Translations under genes and position numbers: made by a program
In this document: one piece after another, positions 1 through 5,769 of the stretch
How the letters are laid out: the number at the start of each line of letters is the position of its first letter
Numbering within the stretch: position 1 is the first letter of the stretch
Assembly: GCA_011773475.1 (NCBI GenBank)
Contig: WVXN01000008.1
Coordinates: forward strand, 21,866-32,391
DNA: 10,526 bases
Reading direction: 5' to 3'
Source: Candidatus Aenigmatarchaeota archaeon
GTDB taxonomy: Archaea > Aenigmatarchaeota > Aenigmatarchaeia > Aenigmatarchaeales > Aenigmatarchaeaceae
Notes under the pieces: model-generated
Databases searched by the model: none
What the model was told of the DNA's origin: nothing
Seen by the model: only the letters and a program-made list of their open reading frames with translations

Positions 1-131
1 TAGGAATAACGGGATGCCAAGCAATGAATAAATTAGAAGAAGGATTGGGGGATCCTCTATGTTGGGGTGGCTGGATAGCATTTACTGTCTTACTTTTAGT
101 AGCAGTTATGATACATCCACAACAAGACTAA
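1..131 (+). CDS. C-terminal end of a small membrane protein (5' truncated by the window edge)
   Basis: The frame starting at base 3 is open from the left edge to a TAA at 129-131 and gives 42 residues. The last third is one hydrophobic segment (WIAFTVLLLVAVMI) followed by a short polar tail, so this is a membrane-inserted C-terminus. Near the edge the peptide reads GITGCQ; I-T-G-C resembles a lipobox, so a lipoprotein beginning just upstream is possible but not demonstrable. An in-frame ATG at 24 could instead start a 35-residue protein, though no Shine-Dalgarno motif precedes it. The stop overlaps the convergent nrdG stop by 4 nt. I do not recognise the family. The open frame and clear transmembrane segment are the only support. 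Confidence 0.5.
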   Translation, partial: GITGCQAMNKLEEGLGDPLCWGGWIAFTVLLLVAVMIHPQQD

Positions 132-817
132 ATACCTCTTATTTTACAGACCTCAAAATAATGCTTTAATATATTACAAAACTTTGTAAGTTCTTCTTTA
201 GAAAAGGATTTTTTACCAACAAAATTCTTGTCTAAAGTTTTAATTCCTCTGAATTGCTGTATAAAGAACCTTTTCGAGCCTTTAAGCCACTCACCAATTA
301 ATTTTGCTTGTTTTTCATCAAATAAATCAGGTACAACAGTGATTCTGAATTCATATTCTTTCATTTTTTTAATTAAATCAATGCTTTTTTGTACGTTTTC
401 TTTGTTTACCTTAACGTTAGTGATATTTTCGTAGGATTCTAATGGTGCTTTGATATCCATAGCAACATAATCAACTAATTTTTTCTCAATTAGTTCTTTT
501 AACATTTCTGGATTGCTGCCATTAGTGTCCAATTTAACTAGAAATCCCAATTTTTTGATTTTTGAGATGAAATCCGGAAGATCTTTGTTTAGAGTAGGCT
601 CTCCACCCGTAATACAAACTGCGTCTAAGAAACCCTTTCTATTTTTCAGGAATTCTAAAATGTCTTCTTGTTTTATTTCAGGCCTTCCATCGTCAACAAC
701 AAGTTCAGGATTATGACAATAACTACAACGGAAATTACAGCCAAAGATAAATATTGTGCATGCTATTTTTTCAGGATAATCAATAACAGTTTGTTTTTGT
801 AAACCTTTTATTATCAT
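128..817 (-). CDS. nrdG: Anaerobic ribonucleoside-triphosphate reductase activating protein (radical SAM, NrdG2-like)
   Basis: This radical SAM activase uses a [4Fe-4S] cluster and S-adenosylmethionine to generate the glycyl radical on NrdD. The cluster motif CX3CX2C is visible as C27, C31 and C34 (GCNFRCSYCHN), and the SAM-binding GGEP motif is at residues 71-74. The N-terminus (GLQKQTVIDYPEKIACTIF) and the length of 229 aa fit the longer NrdG2 branch common in archaea and anaerobes rather than the shorter E. coli type. The ATG at 815-817 lies 6 nt after the nrdD stop, so the gene is the third of an nrdR-nrdD-nrdG operon; no strong Shine-Dalgarno motif precedes it. Its stop overlaps that of the convergent left-edge gene by 4 nt. 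Pairing with nrdD makes the assignment secure. Confidence 0.96.
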   Translation of the reverse strand: MIIKGLQKQTVIDYPEKIACTIFIFGCNFRCSYCHNPELVVDDGRPEIKQEDILEFLKNRKGFLDAVCITGGEPTLNKDLPDFISKIKKLGFLVKLDTNGSNPEMLKELIEKKLVDYVAMDIKAPLESYENITNVKVNKENVQKSIDLIKKMKEYEFRITVVPDLFDEKQAKLIGEWLKGSKRFFIQQFRGIKTLDKNFVGKKSFSKEELTKFCNILKHYFEVCKIRGI

Positions 818-823
818 AATTAT

Positions 824-2887
824 CTAGAATTTTTTAGGACTATATACTAATCTGTCTTTGAATTCTTCTTGTTTTCCTCTGTTCCAATGTTGAACAGGCC
901 TTATATATCCTACAACCCTTGAAAAAACCTCTGCTCTTGCATTGCATGTAGGACAGTTGAAATGTTCACCTCTTATATAACCATGTGTTTCACAAACCGA
1001 GAACGTAGGTGTTATTGTGAAATAAGGCAAAGCAAAACTATTTGCAATTTTTTTAACAAGTAATTTTATTGTTTCTCCATTATTCGGGGATTCTCCTAGA
1101 AAACTATGGAATACTGTGCCACCTGTATACTTTCTCTGTAGTTCCTCTTGATGTTTCAATGCCCAAAAAACATCATCAGTATAATTTACTGGAAGGTGAG
1201 TTGAGTTTGTATAAAATGGAATTTTTTCTCCAGCAGTTATAATTTTCGGATTGCTTTTTCTATCTATTCTTGCCAATCTGTAGGAAGTTCCTTCTGCAGG
1301 TGTGGCTTCCAAATTAAAGATATGTCCTGTTTCCTCTTGATATTCTCTAAGTTTGTCTCTCATAAATTCTAGGATTTTAATTGAAAATTTCCTTCCTTCC
1401 TCACTTGCAATACCTTCATTTAAGAAATTAAGGCAAGCCTCATTCATACCAACCAATCCTATTGTTGAGAAATGGTGATCAAAATTATGAAGATATCTTT
1501 TTGAAAAAGGAAGCATTCCTATTTCCATCATTCTTGAAATCAGTTTTCTTTTTAATTCAAGAGAAACTTTTGCAAGATACATTAATCTTTCCAATCTTTC
1601 AAGAAAATCACTTTCATTTTTTGAGAAATAACCGATTCTAGGCATATTTATTGTTACAACGCCTATGCTGCCAGTAGACTCACCAAAACCAAACAGGCCT
1701 CCAGTCTTATGATTTAACTCCTTTAAGTTTAATTGCAATCTGCAGCACATTGCTCTAACATCAGAAGGCTTTAAATCACTTTTTATAAAGTTCTGGAAGT
1801 ATGGCAAGCCATACTTCGATGTCATTTCGAACAATAAATTAAGATTTTCATTATCCCAGTCTAAGTCTTTGGTTATATTGTATGTAGGTATTGGCCATGT
1901 GAACACCCTACCTTTCATATCTCCTCCTGTCGTGACTTCAATAAAAGCCTTATTAATCAAGTCCATTTCTTCCTGGTAATCAGCATAAGTGGTGTCAAGA
2001 AGTTTCCCACCAACTATTGCAGGATCATTTTTTATATCTTCGGGGACTGTCCAATCTAAAGTTACATTAGAAAAAGGTGTCTGACCTCCCCAACGAGATG
2101 TAATATTCATGCCAAACATATATTCCTGTATGTTTTGTTTGATTTGTTTGTAAGTTAATTTGTCAGCTCTTACATAAGGAGCTAAATAAGTGTCAAAAGA
2201 ACTAAAAGCTTGAGCTCCTGCCCATTCGTTCTGTAAAGTTCCAATAAAATTAATCATCTGACCTGTTACAGTTCTTAAATGTTTTGGAGGTTTTGATTCA
2301 ACTTTTCCAGCTACACCATTAAATCCTTCAAAAAGTAATTGTTTTAGACTCCAGCCAGCACAATATCCGCATAAACTCATGCTTAGATTATGTAGATGAA
2401 AATCACCTTCTGTATGGGCCCTTGCTATCTCTCTAGGATAAACTTGATTTAAAGCATAATATGCCATGATAGTTCCAACACCATGCCATAGAAGACCAGA
2501 ATATGAAAAATCAACATTAGCATTCTCTCTTATTCTCCACTCGTTTTGTCCTATATAATTTTCAATAACGTCTCCAACATTTAGAAGTAGAGCCTTCACA
2601 TCTCTAAGCTTCTTGTGCTCCTCCCTATATAATATGTAAGCTTTAGCAGTTTTGTAATGTCCATTTTCCACCAATACTTTTTCCACAATATCTTGTATGT
2701 TCTCAACTGTTGCTGTTTTTCCATCATATTTTTTGTTAATAAGTTCAACTACTTGGTCTGATAGCTGTTTTGCCTTTTCCCTGTCAGTGCCGCCAACAGC
2801 TTGCGCAGCTTTCCAAATAGCAATTGTTATTTTTTCCTGTTCAAAAGGAACAATTCTTCCATCCCTTTTTCGAATTTTATTGACCAT
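824..2887 (-). CDS. nrdD: Anaerobic (class III) ribonucleoside-triphosphate reductase
   Basis: This cytosolic enzyme reduces ribonucleoside triphosphates to dNTPs using a glycyl radical, and it is destroyed by oxygen. The 687-aa protein starts with an ATP-cone allosteric domain (about residues 3-95, KRDGRIVPFEQEKI). The ten-stranded barrel follows, with YCAGWS around C176 and the AMCCRL motif at C381/C382 as candidate active-site cysteines. The C-terminus has a zinc site (C632, H635, C645, C648; CETH and CPTC) and the glycyl-radical motif RVVGYIRPV with G660. One zinc ligand appears to be His rather than Cys. The length is normal for the family. The ATG is preceded by AAGGTGAT 3 nt upstream, which overlaps the nrdR stop. 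The enzyme implies anaerobic growth or at least anaerobic dNTP synthesis. Confidence 0.98.
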   Translation of the reverse strand: MVNKIRKRDGRIVPFEQEKITIAIWKAAQAVGGTDREKAKQLSDQVVELINKKYDGKTATVENIQDIVEKVLVENGHYKTAKAYILYREEHKKLRDVKALLLNVGDVIENYIGQNEWRIRENANVDFSYSGLLWHGVGTIMAYYALNQVYPREIARAHTEGDFHLHNLSMSLCGYCAGWSLKQLLFEGFNGVAGKVESKPPKHLRTVTGQMINFIGTLQNEWAGAQAFSSFDTYLAPYVRADKLTYKQIKQNIQEYMFGMNITSRWGGQTPFSNVTLDWTVPEDIKNDPAIVGGKLLDTTYADYQEEMDLINKAFIEVTTGGDMKGRVFTWPIPTYNITKDLDWDNENLNLLFEMTSKYGLPYFQNFIKSDLKPSDVRAMCCRLQLNLKELNHKTGGLFGFGESTGSIGVVTINMPRIGYFSKNESDFLERLERLMYLAKVSLELKRKLISRMMEIGMLPFSKRYLHNFDHHFSTIGLVGMNEACLNFLNEGIASEEGRKFSIKILEFMRDKLREYQEETGHIFNLEATPAEGTSYRLARIDRKSNPKIITAGEKIPFYTNSTHLPVNYTDDVFWALKHQEELQRKYTGGTVFHSFLGESPNNGETIKLLVKKIANSFALPYFTITPTFSVCETHGYIRGEHFNCPTCNARAEVFSRVVGYIRPVQHWNRGKQEEFKDRLVYSPKKF

Positions 2888-2890
2888 TTT

Positions 2891-2898
2891 ATCACCTT
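2891..2898 (-). promoter_or_regulatory. Shine-Dalgarno site of nrdD
   Basis: On the minus strand AAGGTGAT stands 3 nt before the nrdD ATG and contains the nrdR TGA stop. It matches the archaeal 16S anti-Shine-Dalgarno sequence and supports coupled translation of nrdR and nrdD. Confidence 0.75.
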
Positions 2899-3326
2899 AA
2901 TGATTTTTTGAATGATGGCACGTCATTGAAATGCTTATAATAAGAAGCAAATCTTACAAAGGCCACTTTATCTGTCATTTTTAGTTTTTTCATTACAAGA
3001 TCTCCAATTACTCTGCTTTTTATTTCTGTTTTATGTAGTTTCCTGAGTCCGGCTTCAACCTCATTTACAATTCTTTCAATTTTTCTAAGACTTACAGGTC
3101 TCTTTTCACAAGCTTTCATTATTCCTGTTTTGAGTTTTTCTCTATCAAACCTTTCCCTTTTACCACCTTTTTTAATGATTATCAGATCTAGAATAGCCCT
3201 CTCATATGTTGTAAAGCGGTTTTTACACTTCAAACATTGTCTCCTTCTTCGTATTATCTTGTCTTCCTCAGTATCTCTCTTGTCAATTACCCTACTTTTA
3301 GATTTTTTACAATGAGGACAAAGCAT
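2892..3326 (-). CDS. nrdR: Transcriptional repressor NrdR
   Basis: NrdR is a nucleotide-sensing repressor of ribonucleotide reductase genes. The 144-aa protein has the canonical two-part layout: an N-terminal zinc ribbon (C3, C6, C31, C34, with the basic run IIRRRRQC between the cysteine pairs) and an ATP-cone (about residues 46-136) related to the one at the start of NrdD. It senses ATP/dATP and binds paired NrdR boxes. It is the first gene of the nrdR-nrdD-nrdG operon, so it probably controls its own transcription and that of its target. NrdR is mainly a bacterial family with scattered archaeal members, so horizontal acquisition is plausible. The ATG lies about 23-25 nt from a TATA-like ATATA, consistent with a leaderless message. 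Confidence 0.95.
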   Translation of the reverse strand: MLCPHCKKSKSRVIDKRDTEEDKIIRRRRQCLKCKNRFTTYERAILDLIIIKKGGKRERFDREKLKTGIMKACEKRPVSLRKIERIVNEVEAGLRKLHKTEIKSRVIGDLVMKKLKMTDKVAFVRFASYYKHFNDVPSFKKSLR

Positions 3327-3335
3327 TAAAAAACC

Positions 3336-3347
3336 ACAACATGTTGT
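3336..3347 (-). promoter_or_regulatory. Perfect 12-bp palindrome ACAACATGTTGT in the nrdR promoter, with adjoining TATA-like element
   Basis: The palindrome sits 10 bp upstream of the nrdR start codon and abuts a minus-strand TATA-like sequence at 3347-3353 (GGATATA). A bound repressor would therefore cover the core promoter. The 9-mer AAACCACAA occurs at 3331-3339 and again at 3363-3371, a 32-bp spacing similar to that of paired NrdR boxes in bacteria. NrdR binding is inferred; the sequence is not a close match to the bacterial consensus. Confidence 0.5.
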
Positions 3348-3436
3348 ATATCCTTAGATGGAAAACCACAATTTCCAAAAGGCTATGTTAATTGGCAATT
3401 GCTATTTATAAAACTTTAGATATTTCAAAATATATG

Positions 3437-3444
3437 TTTAAATT
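3437..3444 (+). promoter_or_regulatory. Probable TATA box of thpR
   Basis: The A/T element TGTTTAAATTTT centred near 3441 is about 25 nt upstream of the thpR ATG at 3466, which fits a leaderless transcript. No Shine-Dalgarno motif is present. Confidence 0.5.
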
Positions 3445-3465
3445 TTATCAACATAAAATAAGTTT

Positions 3466-4011
3466 ATGCGTGCATTTTTGGGAATTTCAATATCAGATGA
3501 GTTAAAACCTAAGATTTTAGCTGTTCAAAAGAGATTTTCCAATTTTGATATAAAGTTTGTTGAGACAGACAATCTGCATTTTAACTTAAAATTCTTCAGA
3601 GAAATAGGAGATGAGGAAATAGACAAGTTAAAACAGATTCTTCAGGAAATTTCTGAAAAATTCGAGCCCTTTGAAATAGAAATTAAGGGAGTAGGAGCTT
3701 TTCCAAGCAAAAATTACATAAGAGTTCTATGGTTGGGAGTAAAAGAAGGATATAATATTATAACATCTTTGGCTGAAACCATACAAGATTCTATAGAAGT
3801 ATTAGGTTTTATAAAAGAAGGAAGATTTAAACCGCACCTAACCTTAGGAAGGGTTAGAACAGCTAGAAACAAAGATAGTTTAAGATCTCTTATCGAAGAA
3901 TTAAGTGATGTAGAAATAGGAAAAATGAATGTAGATAAGACAATATTATTCAAATCTAAACTCTCTCCTACAGGCCCAATTTACGAAGAAGTGTTTAATG
4001 TTAGAATCTGA
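3466..4011 (+). CDS. thpR: RNA 2',3'-cyclic phosphodiesterase (2H phosphoesterase, LigT/ThpR family)
   Basis: Members of this family hydrolyse RNA 2',3'-cyclic phosphates to 2'-phosphates and can join tRNA half-molecules through 2'-5' linkages. The 181-aa length and the opening MRAFLGISISDEL are typical. Of the two catalytic HxT motifs, the second is intact (H124-L-T126-L in FKPHLTLGRVR), but the first reads H38-F-N40-L (NLHFNLKFF), with Asn at the usual Thr. The codon at 3583-3585 is AAC, so this is what the sequence says. The gene is monocistronic and diverges from nrdR. Its last 11 nt overlap the end of the convergent gene at 4001-4330. The family call is firm; the effect of the Thr-to-Asn change on activity is unknown. 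Confidence 0.93.
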   Translation: MRAFLGISISDELKPKILAVQKRFSNFDIKFVETDNLHFNLKFFREIGDEEIDKLKQILQEISEKFEPFEIEIKGVGAFPSKNYIRVLWLGVKEGYNIITSLAETIQDSIEVLGFIKEGRFKPHLTLGRVRTARNKDSLRSLIEELSDVEIGKMNVDKTILFKSKLSPTGPIYEEVFNVRI

Positions 4012-4330
4012 GATTTAATCCCGCTTTTTTAAGTTCTTCAACTAATTTTCTTCCGGTTTCGGTTTTTGTGAGATCTTCTATACCTTTTGCAAGTGTCGCA
4101 TAAGAACCTCCTAAATTTATCAAATCTAAATCTAATCCTTTTTTCTGAACAGCTGCAACAGTACGAATAGAATTTGTTACTGCTAGAACATCTTCCTTAC
4201 CGTCCTTAACTTTCTGTTCTGCAGTTTCTTCTTCTCCCATTTCTGCATATACTGTAGCCTCTTCAAATTTTTCTAAACCTCTATTTAAGAGTTTTTCACA
4301 GTCTTTTCCATATTTTGCAAAACTTGGCAT
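4001..4330 (-). CDS. Small helical protein of unknown function (109 aa)
   Basis: I do not recognise this family. The product is charged, rich in Glu and Lys, and looks almost entirely helical, with no signal peptide or membrane segment. The N-terminal half (about residues 8-50) could form a long amphipathic helix or helical pair, and the C-terminal half contains a Gly-Gly turn (LINLGGSYATL) and another helix (TETGRKLVEELKKAGL). It contains a single Cys (C11). It starts at an ATG about 25 nt from a TATA element shared with the divergent OB-fold gene, so the two may be co-expressed. It overlaps thpR tail-to-tail by 11 nt. Coding is supported by the clean promoter and compositional normality, not by homology I can name. 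Confidence 0.75.
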   Translation of the reverse strand: MPSFAKYGKDCEKLLNRGLEKFEEATVYAEMGEEETAEQKVKDGKEDVLAVTNSIRTVAAVQKKGLDLDLINLGGSYATLAKGIEDLTKTETGRKLVEELKKAGLNLRF

Positions 4331-4350
4331 AACATAATTACCACATAGTA

Positions 4351-4359
4351 GTATATAAA
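4351..4359. promoter_or_regulatory. Shared bidirectional TATA element
   Basis: GTATATAAA (minus-strand reading TTTATATAC) is centred at 4355. That is 25 nt from the GTG start of the plus-strand gene at 4380 and 25 nt from the ATG start of the minus-strand gene at 4330. The whole intergenic space is 49 bp, so one core element appears to serve two divergent leaderless transcripts. The flank GTAGTATATAAA recurs at 7130-7141. Confidence 0.55.
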
Positions 4360-4379
4360 TTTATCATTTATAACCGAAG

Positions 4380-4766
4380 GTGGTAAAAAATATTGAAGAT
4401 TATGCCCCACCAATTAAATTTATGAACATCTTGAAAATATCAATTGTAATAGCTATCCTAGGAATCATAGCTCTGTTCTTCATTACACAATTTAATAAAG
4501 AAAACATAGTAAAAGTAGAAGATCTAAAAATAGGTCAAGTCGAAAGGATAACTGGGATGGTAACCTCTGTTTACGTTAGTAAAAACGACCATGTTTTCCT
4601 AAAGGTTGCAGACAATACAGGAGAAGTTACTGTTGTAGCTTTTAAAAACTCTAATATTGATACTGCTTATGAGTTAGAGAACGGGGATCAGATTTCAGTT
4701 CTTGGTAGAACAGATGAATATAAGGGTGAATTAGAGATAATAGCTAAAGAAATACAAAAGATTTAA
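4380..4766 (+). CDS. Membrane-anchored OB-fold protein
   Basis: The 128-aa protein has a short cytoplasmic head, one transmembrane segment (about residues 16-38, ILKISIVIAILGIIALFF) and a C-terminal OB-fold of the tRNA-anticodon/nucleic-acid-binding type (about 45-128). The typical OB strand pattern is visible: QVERITGMVTSVYV, HVFLKVADNTGEVTVVAF and DQISVLGRTDEYKGELEIIA. OB domains of this kind bind nucleic acid, but in an anchored protein the ligand could be something else. By topology rules the OB domain could face either side; the Lys after the membrane segment (NKENIVK) does not decide it. The start is GTG at 4380, placed exactly 25 nt from a TATA box; the next Met (codon at 4422) would remove only the leading 14 residues. 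Specific role unknown. Confidence 0.8.
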   Translation: MVKNIEDYAPPIKFMNILKISIVIAILGIIALFFITQFNKENIVKVEDLKIGQVERITGMVTSVYVSKNDHVFLKVADNTGEVTVVAFKNSNIDTAYELENGDQISVLGRTDEYKGELEIIAKEIQKI

Positions 4767-4787
4767 ATATTACTAAAGAGTAGTAAT
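4762..4787 (+). promoter_or_regulatory. TATA box plus inverted repeat ahead of the 68-aa winged-helix gene
   Basis: TTTAAATAT (4762-4770) lies about 26 nt before the ATG at 4792 and overlaps the stop codon of the OB-fold gene. Directly downstream is the inverted repeat ATTACTA (4769-4775) / TAGTAAT (4781-4787) with a 5-nt spacer. It sits between TATA and the expected start site, where a repressor would act. Autoregulation by the gene's own winged-helix product is a guess. Confidence 0.45.
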
Positions 4788-4791
4788 TATT

Positions 4792-4998
4792 ATGGAAACA
4801 AAAACTCCTAAAGATATAATAGAAGAAACTTTATCAGAACAAGGATCTGCAAATGTAAAGTATTTATCATCTATTTCTGGTGCAACAGAAGAAAAAGTTG
4901 TAAGTATTGTGAGATTATTAGTTAAAGAAGGTAAAGCAATATATCATGCTGATATGCAAGAGGGAGGAGCTCCTTTAGCCGAATGGAAAGGAACCTAA
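4792..4998 (+). CDS. Small winged-helix DNA-binding protein (68 aa)
   Basis: The protein is essentially a single winged helix-turn-helix domain. PKDIIEETLSEQGSANVKYLSSISGATEEKVVSIVRLLVKEGKAIYH reads as helix 1, helix 2, recognition helix and the wing, ending in a short Gly-rich tail (EGGAPLAEWKGT). It has no sensor or enzymatic domain, so it is probably a small transcription regulator or a chromatin-type factor; its target is unknown. It has its own TATA box about 26 nt upstream and probably makes a leaderless message. It converges on the minus-strand winged-helix gene at 5001-5282, with only 2 bp between the stop codons. I recognise the fold but not a named family. Confidence 0.8.
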   Translation: METKTPKDIIEETLSEQGSANVKYLSSISGATEEKVVSIVRLLVKEGKAIYHADMQEGGAPLAEWKGT

Positions 4999-5000
4999 CC

Positions 5001-5282
5001 TTAAACACCTCTTATCTGTTTCTTAACCTCAAGATACCTTTCCACATCCTCAATCTTTATGTCAGGATTCTTTAATCTTATGATCTTGGCTCTAAAACCA
5101 GGTACAACCTCTATATTGTCAATATCAAAGAAGTAATTTAGTCTACTAATAATGCTTGAAACAGTTGCTGGGTGTATGTTTGTAATTCTGGCAAGACCTC
5201 TTATATGTAGAGGTCCGTTAGTCTTTAGAGCATTAAAAATTTTTAATAATTTTATCTTAATTCTTCTTTGCAAATGCGACAC
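5001..5282 (-). CDS. Winged-helix DNA-binding protein (93 aa) beside the iteron array
   Basis: The central region (about residues 12-72) is a winged helix: RRIKIKLLKIFNALKTNG, then LHIRGLARITNIHPATVSSIISRL (helix-turn-helix) and a two-strand wing (IEVVPGFRAKIIRL). A short helical tail follows (IKIEDVERYLEVKKQI), perhaps for dimerisation. The basic N-terminus (HLQRRIKIK) would help DNA binding. The start is GTG at 5280-5282, about 25 nt from a minus-strand TATA-like element, so the message is probably leaderless. The gene is divergent from the AAA+ ATPase at 5788, across the repeat-rich region 5283-5787, and could be a second protein acting there. It could equally be an unrelated local regulator. 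Confidence 0.8.
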   Translation of the reverse strand: MSHLQRRIKIKLLKIFNALKTNGPLHIRGLARITNIHPATVSSIISRLNYFFDIDNIEVVPGFRAKIIRLKNPDIKIEDVERYLEVKKQIRGV

Positions 5283-5302
5283 CTGTATATATATGATTCG
5301 GA

Positions 5303-5312
5303 TAAATATAAA
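5303..5312 (-). promoter_or_regulatory. TATA box of the 93-aa winged-helix gene
   Basis: The minus strand reads TTTATATTTA, centred near 5308, about 26 nt before the GTG at 5282. The spacing supports that start codon and a leaderless transcript. Confidence 0.5.
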
Positions 5313-5390
5313 AAGTTTTGTTTTTTGCGTTTTTTTCGTTCTGTGTCGATTGATTTGTTGAAAATTTTAATAATTTGTCGATTTTTTCTT
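5311..5390. other. T-rich, strand-asymmetric tract (candidate unwinding element)
   Basis: By hand count the plus strand here has 46 T, 15 A, 13 G and 6 C in 80 bases, with runs of T6-T7. TGTCGATT occurs twice, at 5344-5351 and 5376-5383. Immediately right of it, 5411-5480 turns C-rich and nearly G-free (26 C, 3 G). No reading frame is convincing in either stretch. An easily melted tract next to an iteron-like array is the arrangement seen at many origins, but melting is inferred from composition only. Confidence 0.4.
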
Positions 5391-5473
5391 CACGAAAATC
5401 TTCATAAAATCTTCACGCGACCACTACATCCGAATCACACTTATCTCACACTTTATACTCACCCTACTCAATA

Positions 5474-5487
5474 TATTCACGTGAATA
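5474..5487. repeat. 14-bp palindrome TATTCACGTGAATA, copy 1
   Basis: A perfect 14-bp palindrome, identical to the copy at 5770-5783. It stands alone at the left of the densest part of the array and marks the full (two half-site) form of the recognition sequence. Confidence 0.85.
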
Positions 5488-5516
5488 CCCTGTAACATGT
5501 ATAACATAAAATTTAT

Positions 5517-5733
5517 TTCACATTAACTTCACACGTGAACATGTGAACTTCACATGAATATTACGTGAATACACGTGAAGATATTGTGAACTTCACGAAA
5601 ACTTCATGTGATATATCTCACAAATGATTTCTAACATGAACTTCACATTAATTTCACAATAACATTCACGTAATGTTAATAAAAGATCATAAATCACTAA
5701 GGAACATTCACATTATCTTCACAAAACCTTCAC
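5517..5733 (+). repeat. Iteron-like 16-bp direct repeat TTCACATTAWYTTCAC, three copies
   Basis: Copies are at 5517-5532 (TTCACATTAACTTCAC), 5642-5657 (TTCACATTAATTTCAC) and 5707-5722 (TTCACATTATCTTCAC). Each consists of two TTCAC sites 11 bp apart. A degenerate fourth copy (TTCACAAAACCTTCAC) follows at 5718-5733. A second repeated 10-mer, TGAACTTCAC, occurs at 5544, 5587 and 5637. Conservation of the spacer ATTA suggests a longer binding site than the TTCAC core. Confidence 0.75.
5540..5556. repeat. 17-bp odd-centred palindrome CATGTGAA-C-TTCACATG
   Basis: Perfect 8-bp arms surround a single C. The half-sites are everted relative to TTCACGTGAA (GTGAA first, TTCAC second). A shorter form, GTGAACTTCAC, is at 5586-5596. 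Confidence 0.75.
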
Positions 5734-5740
5734 GTTCCTT

Positions 5741-5750
5741 TTCACGTGAA
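5741..5750. promoter_or_regulatory. TTCACGTGAA palindrome upstream of the ATPase TATA box
   Basis: A perfect 10-bp palindrome ending 8 bp upstream of the TATA element at 5759-5767, adjoining the purine-rich GAAAAG that would serve as BRE. Its position suits a regulator of TFB/TBP access. Confidence 0.65.
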
Positions 5751-5758
5751 TAGAAAAG

Positions 5759-5767
5759 CTTAAATAT
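5759..5767 (+). promoter_or_regulatory. TATA box of the AAA+ ATPase gene
   Basis: CTTAAATAT, preceded by GAAAAG (a BRE-like purine stretch), is centred 25 nt before the ATG at 5788. This supports that start and a leaderless transcript. Palindromic sites lie on both sides of it. Confidence 0.6.
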
Positions 5768-5769
5768 GT

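Noticed and set aside
5268..5495. Plus-strand open frame of 75 codons in the non-coding region
   Set aside because: It overlaps the start of the 93-aa winged-helix gene, has no promoter or Shine-Dalgarno motif, and its composition (runs of Phe, Tyr, His, Thr from T-rich and C-rich DNA) is not protein-like.
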